The notes beneath the pieces were generated by a model. That model was not told where the DNA came from and made no database searches. It was given only the letters and a program-made list of their open reading frames with translations. From an uncultured Paracoccaceae bacterium (GTDB lineage Bacteria; Pseudomonadota; Alphaproteobacteria; Rhodobacterales; Rhodobacteraceae), in contig CANMDE010000002.1 of the NCBI GenBank assembly GCA_947496535.1, positions 186,001 through 250,000 of the forward strand: a stretch of DNA of 64,000 bases, written 5' to 3'. The position numbers and the translations under genes are program-made. Positions 56,825 to 64,000 of the stretch are shown piece after piece (within the stretch, counting starts at the first letter, position 1; the number at the start of each line of letters is the position of its first letter).

Positions 56825-57666
56825 CGAATGATGCCGCAGCCATTGGCCGCAAGCGCCGCAAACCGCGTATTGCGCTGATGGGTGAATTTAGTGCTGGCAA
56901 AAGCACGCTTTCAAACCTTCTTCTGGGCGCCCGCCCATTACCCGAAAAAGTAACGGCTACCCGCCTTTCGCCAGTTTGGATGTCTTACGGCACAAAGGAC
57001 CCCTACCGTATCGACGTCAATGGCACGAAGGAGCCGGTGTCCATCGAAGAGCTTGAAGGCATTCCGGTGGAAGAGACCCGTTGCATCCGTCTTTTCATGG
57101 AAGCCAATATCTTAGAAGTGTGCGATCTGCTGGATTTCCCCGGCATTTCCGACCCCAATATGTCGTCCGATGTGTGGGAACGCATGTTGACTGAGGTGGA
57201 TGCCGTCATCTGGTGTACCCACGCAACACAGGCTTGGCGCCAATCCGAAGCCGCCGTTTGGGACACCATCCCGCAACTCGTGCGCGAAAATAGTGTTCTG
57301 CTGATCACGCGATATGACAAACTGACCACCGACAAAGACCGCCGTCGCGTATTTGCGCGCGTAAAGCGCGAAACAGGTGGACAGTTTGGCGGTACTTTCC
57401 CGATCTCACTGACCCATGCGCTTGAGGCTGGAGAGGATCAAGACCGTTGGGAAGCTAGCGGCGCAGGTCCTTTTGTCGATCATTTGATTGAAGTGATACA
57501 GGCGCTTAGCGAGATCGTGGCACGCTCGGATCGACCACTTTACAATTATGCTGACTCCTCCGAGATAACGCCAGCACCGGCAGCGGTTATGCCGCGGCGC
57601 GTGGAGCTTCAACTTGAGGCGGGCGATAGACCTGTGCGTCAGCGGCCCCCGGCACCGTCATCCTAG
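56821..57666 (+). CDS. Dynamin-like GTPase, short form
   Basis: This 281-residue protein is essentially a GTPase domain: GEFSAGKS at 21-28, a P-loop form common in dynamin-like proteins, TATRLSPVW as switch I, DFPG at 105-108 and TRYD at 163-166. It lacks the long helical stalk of its neighbour and ends in a Pro/Arg-rich tail. Its start overlaps the stop of the larger dynamin gene, so the two are probably made in fixed ratio and may act together. Confidence 0.82.
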   Translation: MTNDAAAIGRKRRKPRIALMGEFSAGKSTLSNLLLGARPLPEKVTATRLSPVWMSYGTKDPYRIDVNGTKEPVSIEELEGIPVEETRCIRLFMEANILEVCDLLDFPGISDPNMSSDVWERMLTEVDAVIWCTHATQAWRQSEAAVWDTIPQLVRENSVLLITRYDKLTTDKDRRRVFARVKRETGGQFGGTFPISLTHALEAGEDQDRWEASGAGPFVDHLIEVIQALSEIVARSDRPLYNYADSSEITPAPAAVMPRRVELQLEAGDRPVRQRPPAPSS

Positions 57667-57893
57667 ACTAATAGTGATGAGTTTGACCCTACTGGCCATT
57701 GCCGAGGTCGTTTTGCAATCTGAAACTTCACGTTCGGGCTGATAGTCTCGGCGATCCATCAATTTGTTAACGTCAGCCTCAATTTGTGATGGCCGCTGTG
57801 TATGACGTACAGAGATTAGCCGCAGTATCTTCCACATTGCTACATTTTGACGTAAGTAGGGTCTCATGGGACCTCTTATGTTGGGCAACGTCA

Positions 57894-58256
57894 ATGGTAT
57901 TGGAAGAACTGGATAGGCTGAAAAGCCAGTTCGCGGGCTGTGAAACGCTTGCCTTCGCTGACTTGTCCACAAAGATGATTTTGGTCACGAATTCTGATGC
58001 CAACCTGCCCCGCGAAGCGCTCGACAAGCTTTGCGCTGAGGCGACAGTGGTTCTAGGAAAGTCTGGCAAACCCAGCCTTGGCGATACTGATGCAGAGACA
58101 GCTTATGTGTCGTCCGGTGGTCAATTGCGCGTTTTCATGCGGGCACCAGATGAACCTGACGACGTTTTGTGCTGCATCTGTGCATCGAGCATTGATATTG
58201 CCGGTTTTCTGGCGGACGCGAGACCCAGCCTTGCACAGATAAGCGGTGGAGGCTGA
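57894..58256 (+). CDS. Small protein with roadblock/LC7-like pattern
   Basis: The 120-residue reading from ATG 57894 (MVLEELDRLKSQFAGCETLAF) shows the alternation of a roadblock domain: an N-terminal helix, two strands with a polar turn (LAFADLSTKMILVTN), a helix (LDKLCAEATVVLG), strands (LRVFMRAPDEPDDVLCCICA) and a final helix (FLADARPSLAQI). Roadblock proteins such as MglB are GTPase-activating partners of small GTPases. The start is uncertain: the frame is open to a GTG at 57786. The fold assignment is by pattern only and needs profile comparison. It abuts the next gene. Confidence 0.55.
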   Translation: MVLEELDRLKSQFAGCETLAFADLSTKMILVTNSDANLPREALDKLCAEATVVLGKSGKPSLGDTDAETAYVSSGGQLRVFMRAPDEPDDVLCCICASSIDIAGFLADARPSLAQISGGG

Positions 58257-58257
58257 T

Positions 58258-59073
58258 ATGGACGCAAGCACCGATGAATTCCACCTCGTGCGTGGTAGCA
58301 AGATTAGCTCCCTGGCCAGCAAGGTGCAGGAGCTCGCATCGGATGACGTTGTATTTGTGGGTAGGGCCCGCCTGCTGGCGACGGCTGGATCAATGCCGCC
58401 GATCACTGCAATTCTGCGAGAAATCGACAATACGGTTCTGGACCGAAAGCTCAGCTTTCAGGTTGGTGATGTTTCATTTGCGGTCATTGCAGCTGGGCGT
58501 CGCTTGCAGGGCTTTGTGGAATTGCCTGAGGGCACAAAAGACGCTGATAAATTTCTGAACCAGGTCCTTTCAGAAGAAGATCCTGACGTTATGAACGCCG
58601 CAACCAATATGATCATGCAATACCGCACTGCGGAGGCAAAAGTGACGGTGCAATCGGAACCTGCCCGTCGGTTAGGCAAAGGATCGGATGCCGGGATGAG
58701 CGTGAACGGTCTCGTCCGTGTCTGGAATGTGGACATGGATGCCAAATCGGCGCCGCCTGTAGAGCGTTTCCTGGCTCAAAGCGTCGAACATCTGGTTTCC
58801 AGCCTTTACGTTGTGAATGGTCAGGCCGTTGAGATGTCAGACAATGCTGTTTTGCTGCAATCTGTTTGGGAAAACCAAGTTCCGGCCTTTTTGGAGAAGT
58901 ACAAAAAGACCAATCCGCATCCCGGCGCGCCCGCTTTGATGTGTTTTGAACACCCGCAGGATGAGACAGGTGCTTTGGCGCTGGCCATCTCAGGCGAAGA
59001 AATCGCGATCATGTCGTACAAGCCGGAAACGATTGGCCAGCTGCTTGAATACTGGCAGTCAGTAACATCCTGA
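58258..59073 (+). CDS. Protein of unknown function at the end of the kinase-GTPase cluster
   Basis: This 271-residue protein starts 1 base after the previous stop with a strong GGTGGAGG box, so it is part of the same operon. I see no signal peptide, membrane segment or known catalytic motif. It appears alpha/beta, with strands such as LSFQVGDVSFAVIAAG and GALALAISGEEIAIMSY. No family is recognised. Its position after the roadblock-like gene suggests a scaffold or effector of the GTPase set, which is inference only. Confidence 0.7.
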   Translation: MDASTDEFHLVRGSKISSLASKVQELASDDVVFVGRARLLATAGSMPPITAILREIDNTVLDRKLSFQVGDVSFAVIAAGRRLQGFVELPEGTKDADKFLNQVLSEEDPDVMNAATNMIMQYRTAEAKVTVQSEPARRLGKGSDAGMSVNGLVRVWNVDMDAKSAPPVERFLAQSVEHLVSSLYVVNGQAVEMSDNAVLLQSVWENQVPAFLEKYKKTNPHPGAPALMCFEHPQDETGALALAISGEEIAIMSYKPETIGQLLEYWQSVTS

Positions 59074-59080
59074 CCGTTTT

Positions 59081-59104
59081 GCGCGGCGACTGCCGCCGCC
59101 GCGC
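59081..59104. terminator. GC-rich hairpin between convergent genes
   Basis: GCGCGGCG pairs with CGCCGCGC around an 8-base loop, midway between the kinase-GTPase cluster and the convergent nuclease gene. No clear T tract follows on either strand, so it is a probable but unproven bidirectional transcript end. Confidence 0.45.
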
Positions 59105-59113
59105 ATGACAGTA

Positions 59114-62100
59114 TTATGCAATTGGATCAGGTTCGAGATCCAAGCCAATAATCAGTGGATCGTGGTCGGATGATGCATAGACCCCGTCATTGTAGAAGGC
59201 ATCATCCTTGAACGAATTGTCGTAGTTGATCAGGTCGGGTTCGTCCGCATTGATGTGCCATTCGGTTGCCCCCGTTACGTTGTCTGCCAATCCTGCGGAT
59301 GCAAAACCTTGGTCCAGCGTGCCTTGCTGCCCGTCGAAGACAAAGCTGTAGGCCTCATCCTGACCAATATAGGTGTCGATCAGATCGACCAACCCGGCCT
59401 CATCGTCCAGATACTGGACCGGGTCTTCCTCGGCATAAGCATTCATGTCGCCAAGCAGAAGGTAGTCATCAACCCCAGTACCGTTGTAGTCGTTGGCGAT
59501 CCAGTCGGCCAGTTCCGTTGCTGCATCCAGACGCACCTGGTTCCAATAAGCCTGCCCATCATCCTGATCGTAGTTCGGGTCGGCAATCAGCGCATCGATA
59601 TCGGCCTGCGTGAATTCTGTCCCGCCGCCATCGAGGTAGTCTTGCGCCGCCTCTGCCAGATCCTGCAGATCACTGTCGCCCTTGGATTTGAAGTGTGAAG
59701 ACACCACGGTAAAGGTCTCGCCAGTTTCATTGTCTTCGAATGTCGCAGCAACCGAGGGTCGGTTTCGCTGGAAGTCGCCGACTTGAGCAGAGGCTGGCAC
59801 ATAGGGATTCATCACTTCGGCCAAGGCAAAGGTGGTGGCCGCTGATGCCTCATCAAAGAAGATGAAATCAGAACTGACCAGCGTTACAGCGTTTTCATCG
59901 TAGATTATGGCCGTTTGGATGGCGTCAGTACCAATGAAATCCTCTGTACCGTTTGATGGATCTACAAATGCATAGGATGCTCCGGACCCTGTGTCTGTCG
60001 CTTCGACATTCAGCGCATCGACAAGTGTTTGCAGGGCTGAATCGTCGCCAAAACCATTGTTTTCGATCTCTTGCAGCGCAAAGACCTCGGCCCCGGTGCC
60101 CGTGATGTTTGCGACCAGTTTTTCAGTTTGCCGCACGAGTTCTTCTTCGCTATCGGCGCCCCGCGGGTCCAGATCACCGTCTGGGCCGGTTCCGGCCCCA
60201 GTCACATCGATGGTTGAGAAGTAGTTAAGCACGTTGACGCTGGCTACCTGAATATCGCCACCCACGTCGTTAGGGGTATCCTGCCGTGCACCGCTATTCG
60301 TACTTTCATCGATCTCAAGTGTTTCGGTCACAACTAGTTGGTATTCGCCGAAAGAGTAATTCATCACACCTTCGACCGTATCGACGATCTCGCTACCAAG
60401 GCGCAGGGTTGATCCGGCATCACCAAAGTCATCGCCGACATCGAGGAAACCGTTACCGTCATCGCCTGCCCCACCGGGTACGAATTCGAATGCATCGGGG
60501 TTTTGCGATGTGTCGCCGTCGTCGAGTGTCAGACGGTTTGTTGCGTTCTGCTCTTGCAGCGCGGCGATTTCATCCGCCTCTGTTTGCGCATCATACAGTT
60601 GTGTGGCTTGGGTCTGGCTTCCCGCGCTGATCACAATCTGGCCGAACCGATCAAAGTTGAAGTTTTCGATCACGGTCAAAGGGTCGGTCGTGCCGCTGGA
60701 CACACTGACCCGCATCCCCTCGATCGCTTCATAGTCCGGCACTGCATCGGGTGAGATCATGATCTCTGCCGCTGTAGGCAGGTCAACATCACTGGCTGTG
60801 ATCACCTCGCTGGTGACGTTGGTGATTTGCGTACTTTCGAAATATTCATCGACCTCACCAGTGACGCTGACAAGATCACCGACCTGAACGTCAGCCACGT
60901 TGCTGGAGAACACAAAGATGCCTTCGGATGTGCTGTCATCGGCATCGGCGTCACCGTCTTCCTCCTGTAGGTAATAGCCAGACGATACAACATGCGTGAC
61001 GACGGCCGTGACGTTCACATTCTCACCTTCGAGCGTTGAGGCATCCCCGCTACCCTGAATTTCGCTGATCAGGGCATCAATGGCTGGTGCAACCACGGTG
61101 TCGTTTGCAGCCCCGCGTGTTTCTGTGGCCGACGCAGCCCATGTGCCGTCATCTTGCAACTGCAGCGATGTGCCTGCATCGGCGCTGTTCTCGGACACGC
61201 CGATATCGGTGGATGTGACACCGTTTGCGGGACCCTCGGTGCCTGTCACCTCGCCTTCATAGCTGAGGAATTCGACCAGTGTGCCGTCATTAGAAAGTGC
61301 AATCCCGTCAGGCCCGTTCTGAATGCCCGGAGTGTCGATGACGTAGTAGTCGTAGGTTCCGTCACTGGTTAGCGTGGCGTCAGCCAAATCATAGCTGTTG
61401 TAAATGCTCCCGCCATTTCCGTTGTATAGGTCAACGGTCAGCGCGCTGACGTCTTCGTCCGCATCCACGCGAATTTCGATGAACTCACCTGTGTCGGAGC
61501 CGTCGGTGTCATAGTGAAACTCATTGATTTGGGCTGTTGTGGCCGTCGGTGGAACGTCAGCATCATTGGCCAGGCCGGCCGTCGCCGTGGCTGGGGCGTT
61601 CCATGTACCGTCGTCATTGCGGGAAAGTGACAAACCAATCTCTGTGTCACCGGCCTCCGAGACGCCAACATCGGTCGATGTCACGCCATCAGCCGTACCG
61701 CCAACCCCGTCGAATGTGCCTTCATAGCTGAGGAATTCAATCAGCGTGCCATCGTTTGACAGCGCCAGACCATCGGGGCCACCATTCTGGATGCTTGCAC
61801 CCGTCAGAACGTAATAGTCGTAGGTTTCATCTGATGTGAGCGCAAAATCTGCGACATCAAGCGTACCATACGTCGCCCCGCCATTCCCATTGTAAAGCTC
61901 AAGGATCAGGCCAGAGACATCAGCCCCAGTGTTCACCCGGATCTCGACAAATTCGCCCTCATCTGAACCCGCGTTGTCATAGTGGAATTCGTTGATGCGC
62001 GCCTCAAGCGCGGGGGCGTCGTCGCTACCGGTGATGGTCACTGTTACAGTCGCAGTGCTGGTACCGCCATTGCCGTCATCGGCAGTGTAGGTAAATGTAT

Positions 62101-62779
62101 CAGTTGCGGTTTCGCCGTCATTGAGGTCGGCAAATATGTCGCCAGGATCATACACGATATTGTCTCCGTCAAAGCTGATTGTCGCGCCCGAAGTGCTAGC
62201 CGTATCCAAGGCGCTGATGGTCAGAGTGTCGCCATCGAACTCCAGATCATTGTCTAGCAGCGTTGCTGCCGCGATGGTCAGGCTGCTGTCTTCGTCAGTT
62301 GTAGCTGTATCATCGCGGGCCAGTGCCGCGTTGTTGTCGCCGTTGAGCAGCAGGGTGTAGTTGTCGAGGGCGAAAAACACAGCCTCTACCCCGACAAGCC
62401 GATCTGTTCCTGCATCGTCGTAATCAGTGGATAGCGAAGTGATCGTATTGGGGCGATACCACAGATCGCTGAGCTCAATATCGTAATCCGTGATTCGACC
62501 TTCATAGGTCACAGTGTCGTAGCCCAGGCCGCCATTGATGTAGTCATCACCTTCGCCGCCAACGACGGTGTCATCGCCAAGGCCAGCAAGAATGCTGTCG
62601 TCGCCCGCGCCTGCGTCCACGATATCTGCGCCAAAGCCCGCAAAAATTTTGTCGTCGCCTTCACCTGTTGAAATTTCGTCAGCTCCACCGAATGCGAAAA
62701 CAATGTCGCTTCCCGGTGTGCCATCGATGATGTCAGAACCAAAAGAGCCGAAAAGATAGTTAAAGCGCAGATTAAACAT
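59114..62779 (-). CDS. ExeM/NucH-type extracellular endonuclease with N-terminal RTX repeats
   Basis: This 1221-residue secreted protein has several modules. Residues ~10-95 are RTX calcium-binding repeats (GGADEISTGEGDDKIFAG and similar). About 148-258 is a cadherin-like domain (DEDSSLTI, DTFTYTADDGNGG). Two lamin-tail-like repeats begin INEFHYD near 261 and 415. A YhcR-type OB fold lies near 568, and an endonuclease/exonuclease/phosphatase domain fills 840-1218 (FALQEIENNG, SSHFKSKGDSD, LLLGDMNAYAEEDP, SSDHDPLIIGL). It should degrade extracellular DNA. RTX repeats are usually C-terminal; here they are N-terminal. The start at 62779 has a GGGGGA box; an upstream extension lacks coding character. 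No type I secretion genes are nearby. Confidence 0.88.
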   Translation of the reverse strand: MFNLRFNYLFGSFGSDIIDGTPGSDIVFAFGGADEISTGEGDDKIFAGFGADIVDAGAGDDSILAGLGDDTVVGGEGDDYINGGLGYDTVTYEGRITDYDIELSDLWYRPNTITSLSTDYDDAGTDRLVGVEAVFFALDNYTLLLNGDNNAALARDDTATTDEDSSLTIAAATLLDNDLEFDGDTLTISALDTASTSGATISFDGDNIVYDPGDIFADLNDGETATDTFTYTADDGNGGTSTATVTVTITGSDDAPALEARINEFHYDNAGSDEGEFVEIRVNTGADVSGLILELYNGNGGATYGTLDVADFALTSDETYDYYVLTGASIQNGGPDGLALSNDGTLIEFLSYEGTFDGVGGTADGVTSTDVGVSEAGDTEIGLSLSRNDDGTWNAPATATAGLANDADVPPTATTAQINEFHYDTDGSDTGEFIEIRVDADEDVSALTVDLYNGNGGSIYNSYDLADATLTSDGTYDYYVIDTPGIQNGPDGIALSNDGTLVEFLSYEGEVTGTEGPANGVTSTDIGVSENSADAGTSLQLQDDGTWAASATETRGAANDTVVAPAIDALISEIQGSGDASTLEGENVNVTAVVTHVVSSGYYLQEEDGDADADDSTSEGIFVFSSNVADVQVGDLVSVTGEVDEYFESTQITNVTSEVITASDVDLPTAAEIMISPDAVPDYEAIEGMRVSVSSGTTDPLTVIENFNFDRFGQIVISAGSQTQATQLYDAQTEADEIAALQEQNATNRLTLDDGDTSQNPDAFEFVPGGAGDDGNGFLDVGDDFGDAGSTLRLGSEIVDTVEGVMNYSFGEYQLVVTETLEIDESTNSGARQDTPNDVGGDIQVASVNVLNYFSTIDVTGAGTGPDGDLDPRGADSEEELVRQTEKLVANITGTGAEVFALQEIENNGFGDDSALQTLVDALNVEATDTGSGASYAFVDPSNGTEDFIGTDAIQTAIIYDENAVTLVSSDFIFFDEASAATTFALAEVMNPYVPASAQVGDFQRNRPSVAATFEDNETGETFTVVSSHFKSKGDSDLQDLAEAAQDYLDGGGTEFTQADIDALIADPNYDQDDGQAYWNQVRLDAATELADWIANDYNGTGVDDYLLLGDMNAYAEEDPVQYLDDEAGLVDLIDTYIGQDEAYSFVFDGQQGTLDQGFASAGLADNVTGATEWHINADEPDLINYDNSFKDDAFYNDGVYASSDHDPLIIGLDLEPDPIA

Positions 62780-63098
62780 GGTTATTCCCCCAACCGTTGA
62801 TTGTAGCCTTTTTGCAGTATTCCACTTTTGTATCAGTAATACCGCAAAGCTCGCATTAGCCGAAGGGTTTACATGCCGCTCAATCACCGGTTCTGACGCA
62901 AGGTTACCTGCTACATTTTTTGGCGCTGCAAGTTTGGCGCATTCGCCCGGCAATTCGCATGAGCAGAACAAGGTAGTTTTCACTGGCGCGCTTGGCTGAA
63001 AAAAGCCGACTCTGATCGGCTTTAGGGCGCAGCCCTTCCGATGCCAATCCGGGCGACTTAGACTTTAGTTGATAATTTCCTTTGCAGAGAAGCCAATA
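62780..63098. other. Divergent gap between nuclease and glucan genes
   Basis: About 320 bases with no convincing gene. It holds promoters for the divergent nuclease and OpgG/D-like genes and contains the minus-strand hairpin at 62999-63023 listed separately. Confidence 0.5.
62999..63023 (-). terminator. Minus-strand terminator-like hairpin upstream of the nuclease
   Basis: AAAGCCGA and TCGGCTTT form an 8-bp stem with a 6-base loop; on the minus strand a run of six T follows. This is a rho-independent terminator by structure, yet it points toward the nuclease start about 220 bases further on and no minus-strand gene lies upstream of it in the window. It could be a leader attenuator or end antisense transcription. 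Confidence 0.55.
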
Positions 63099-64000
63099 AT
63101 GTACACATATCTGAGCCGCCGCAGCATGCTATCCGGTCTGTTGGCATCCGCAGGCACGACAGCACTTTTATCCAACAGCGCATTTGCACAAAAAACAGAC
63201 ACGCCCCCTTCAACGTCGTTTTCCCACGATTGGTTGAAACAGGAAATGGAGTCGCGGGCCGCGAGACCCCATCAGTCACCCACGCTGCTGGACGGGTTTT
63301 TTCAGGATCTGAGCTACGACGCCTATCGCAATATCAGATCATCCAACGAAAGGGCGCGCTGGTCTGACACGAACCTAGCCTTTCAGATCCATCCCTTCCA
63401 CCCCGGATGGTTGTATAAGGAACCTGTGGTCATTCATCAGGTCGAAAATGGCGAAAGCCGCGCGATGAATTTCACGACCGAAGACTTCGAATACATGAAC
63501 GAGCTTGAAGGCACAGTTCCTGAAAACGCCGTACTTCCGGGTATTGCGGGTCTTCGGATCAACGCCCCACTGAATAGGGCCGATTTGTTCGATGAGCTGA
63601 TAGTGTTCCTTGGGGCCAGTTACTTCCGTGCGCTTGGCCGGGGCAACAGCTACGGTCTGTCCGCCCGCGGCATCGCCATCAATACATGGCTCGAAGGGCC
63701 AGAGGAGTTCCCACGCTTTTCCGAATTCTGGCTGGAGCGCCCCGTAGAAGGGCAATCAAATCTGGTGGTCTATGCTGCTTTGGAGGGCCCGTCACTCACG
63801 GGCGCATACCGCTTCAACATCGAACCGGGCGCGGACACAACTGTTGAGGTTGAGGCCACCCTGTTCTTCCGCGAAGGTGTCGAGCAACTCGGCCTCGCGC
63901 CGTTGACGTCGATGTTTTACTACTCAGAACATTCCGAGCGTCGCTTCAACGATTACCGTCCACAAGTTCATGACAGTGATGCCTTGAAAATCGTGCGTAA
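63099..64000 (+). CDS. Glucan biosynthesis protein (OpgG/OpgD-like), 5' part
   Basis: The frame is open from 63099 to the window end (300 codons). The N-terminus LSRRSMLSGLLASAG looks like a twin-arginine signal, as in OpgD, with cleavage near NSAFAQ. The mature part matches the OpgG/MdoG family: SPTLLDGFFQDLSYDAYRNI, AFQIHPFHPGWLYKEPV, GASYFRALGRGNSYGLSARG and LTSMFYYSEHSERRFNDYRP. These periplasmic proteins act in osmoregulated periplasmic glucan synthesis. Whether it is OpgG or OpgD is uncertain. A glycosyltransferase partner (OpgH) may lie beyond the window. Confidence 0.88.
   Translation, partial: MYTYLSRRSMLSGLLASAGTTALLSNSAFAQKTDTPPSTSFSHDWLKQEMESRAARPHQSPTLLDGFFQDLSYDAYRNIRSSNERARWSDTNLAFQIHPFHPGWLYKEPVVIHQVENGESRAMNFTTEDFEYMNELEGTVPENAVLPGIAGLRINAPLNRADLFDELIVFLGASYFRALGRGNSYGLSARGIAINTWLEGPEEFPRFSEFWLERPVEGQSNLVVYAALEGPSLTGAYRFNIEPGADTTVEVEATLFFREGVEQLGLAPLTSMFYYSEHSERRFNDYRPQVHDSDALKIVR

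Noticed and set aside
59114..62779. Tandem DNA repeats in the nuclease gene as a possible CRISPR or satellite array
   Set aside because: The repetition reflects protein-level RTX and INEFHYD repeats in a continuous frame; there are no identical direct repeats with unique spacers.

Overview
The window looks like a chromosomal segment of a marine alphaproteobacterium of the Rhodobacteraceae (Roseobacter group). This is an inference from gene content and protein style: a glutamate synthase operon with gltD before gltB, paired phaA/phaB, a moaD-moaE-pgsA group, an FzlA-like GST followed by queG, an OpgG/OpgD-type glucan protein, and a moderately GC-rich base composition. There is no rRNA operon, CRISPR array, prophage or intact insertion sequence. 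One tRNA gene, tRNA-Leu(CAG), is present.

Layout. 1-4.2 kb: the 5' end of an Hsp70-family gene (minus), a metallophosphoesterase, two tandem P-loop kinase-like paralogues, and the NAD salvage pair pncA-pncB. 4.2-6.6 kb: an AT-richer insert between pncB and tRNA-Leu, with a DGQHR (DndB-like) protein and a membrane protein whose 5' end looks frameshifted. 6.7-17.4 kb: an NDUFA9-like epimerase, uppP, then gltD, three related secreted proteins and gltB. 17.5-26.4 kb: mtgA, fzlA-like GST, queG, a PQQ-type sugar dehydrogenase, and a probable glucosylglycerate osmolyte module (phosphatase, GT81 synthase, GH13 phosphorylase) interrupted by a convergent MDR oxidoreductase. 26.4-32.2 kb: a tripartite RND efflux operon on the minus strand. 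32.4-48.8 kb: housekeeping and metabolic genes, mostly minus strand: polyprenyl synthase, TrmN6-like methyltransferase, LysR regulator, phaB/phaA, a degenerate EAL protein, moaE/moaD/pgsA, GNAT, uvrC, SDR, a small CxxC membrane protein, an S49 peptidase, an ABC-2 exporter, a GST and a GAPDH.

49.2-59.1 kb is the most unusual part. Eight same-strand genes encode a transmembrane Ser/Thr kinase with a PDZ-like C-terminal region, an FHA protein, a PP2C phosphatase, three P-loop GTPases (two dynamin-like), a small protein with a roadblock-like pattern, and an unrecognised 271-residue protein. It combines the kinase/phosphatase/FHA triad known from type VI secretion control with a GTPase/roadblock set reminiscent of MglA/MglB and Streptomyces conservons, but no secretion genes are nearby. 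I infer a phosphorylation-controlled GTPase system acting at the membrane; its output is unknown.

59.1-64 kb holds a large ExeM/NucH-type extracellular nuclease with N-terminal RTX repeats and the start of an OpgG/OpgD-type glucan biosynthesis gene. At the DNA level, three intergenic arrays of GTCGG units at an 11-bp pitch (near 6.4, 10.2 and 46.9 kb) are not explained by any gene. All calls come from reading the sequence; no database search was possible.
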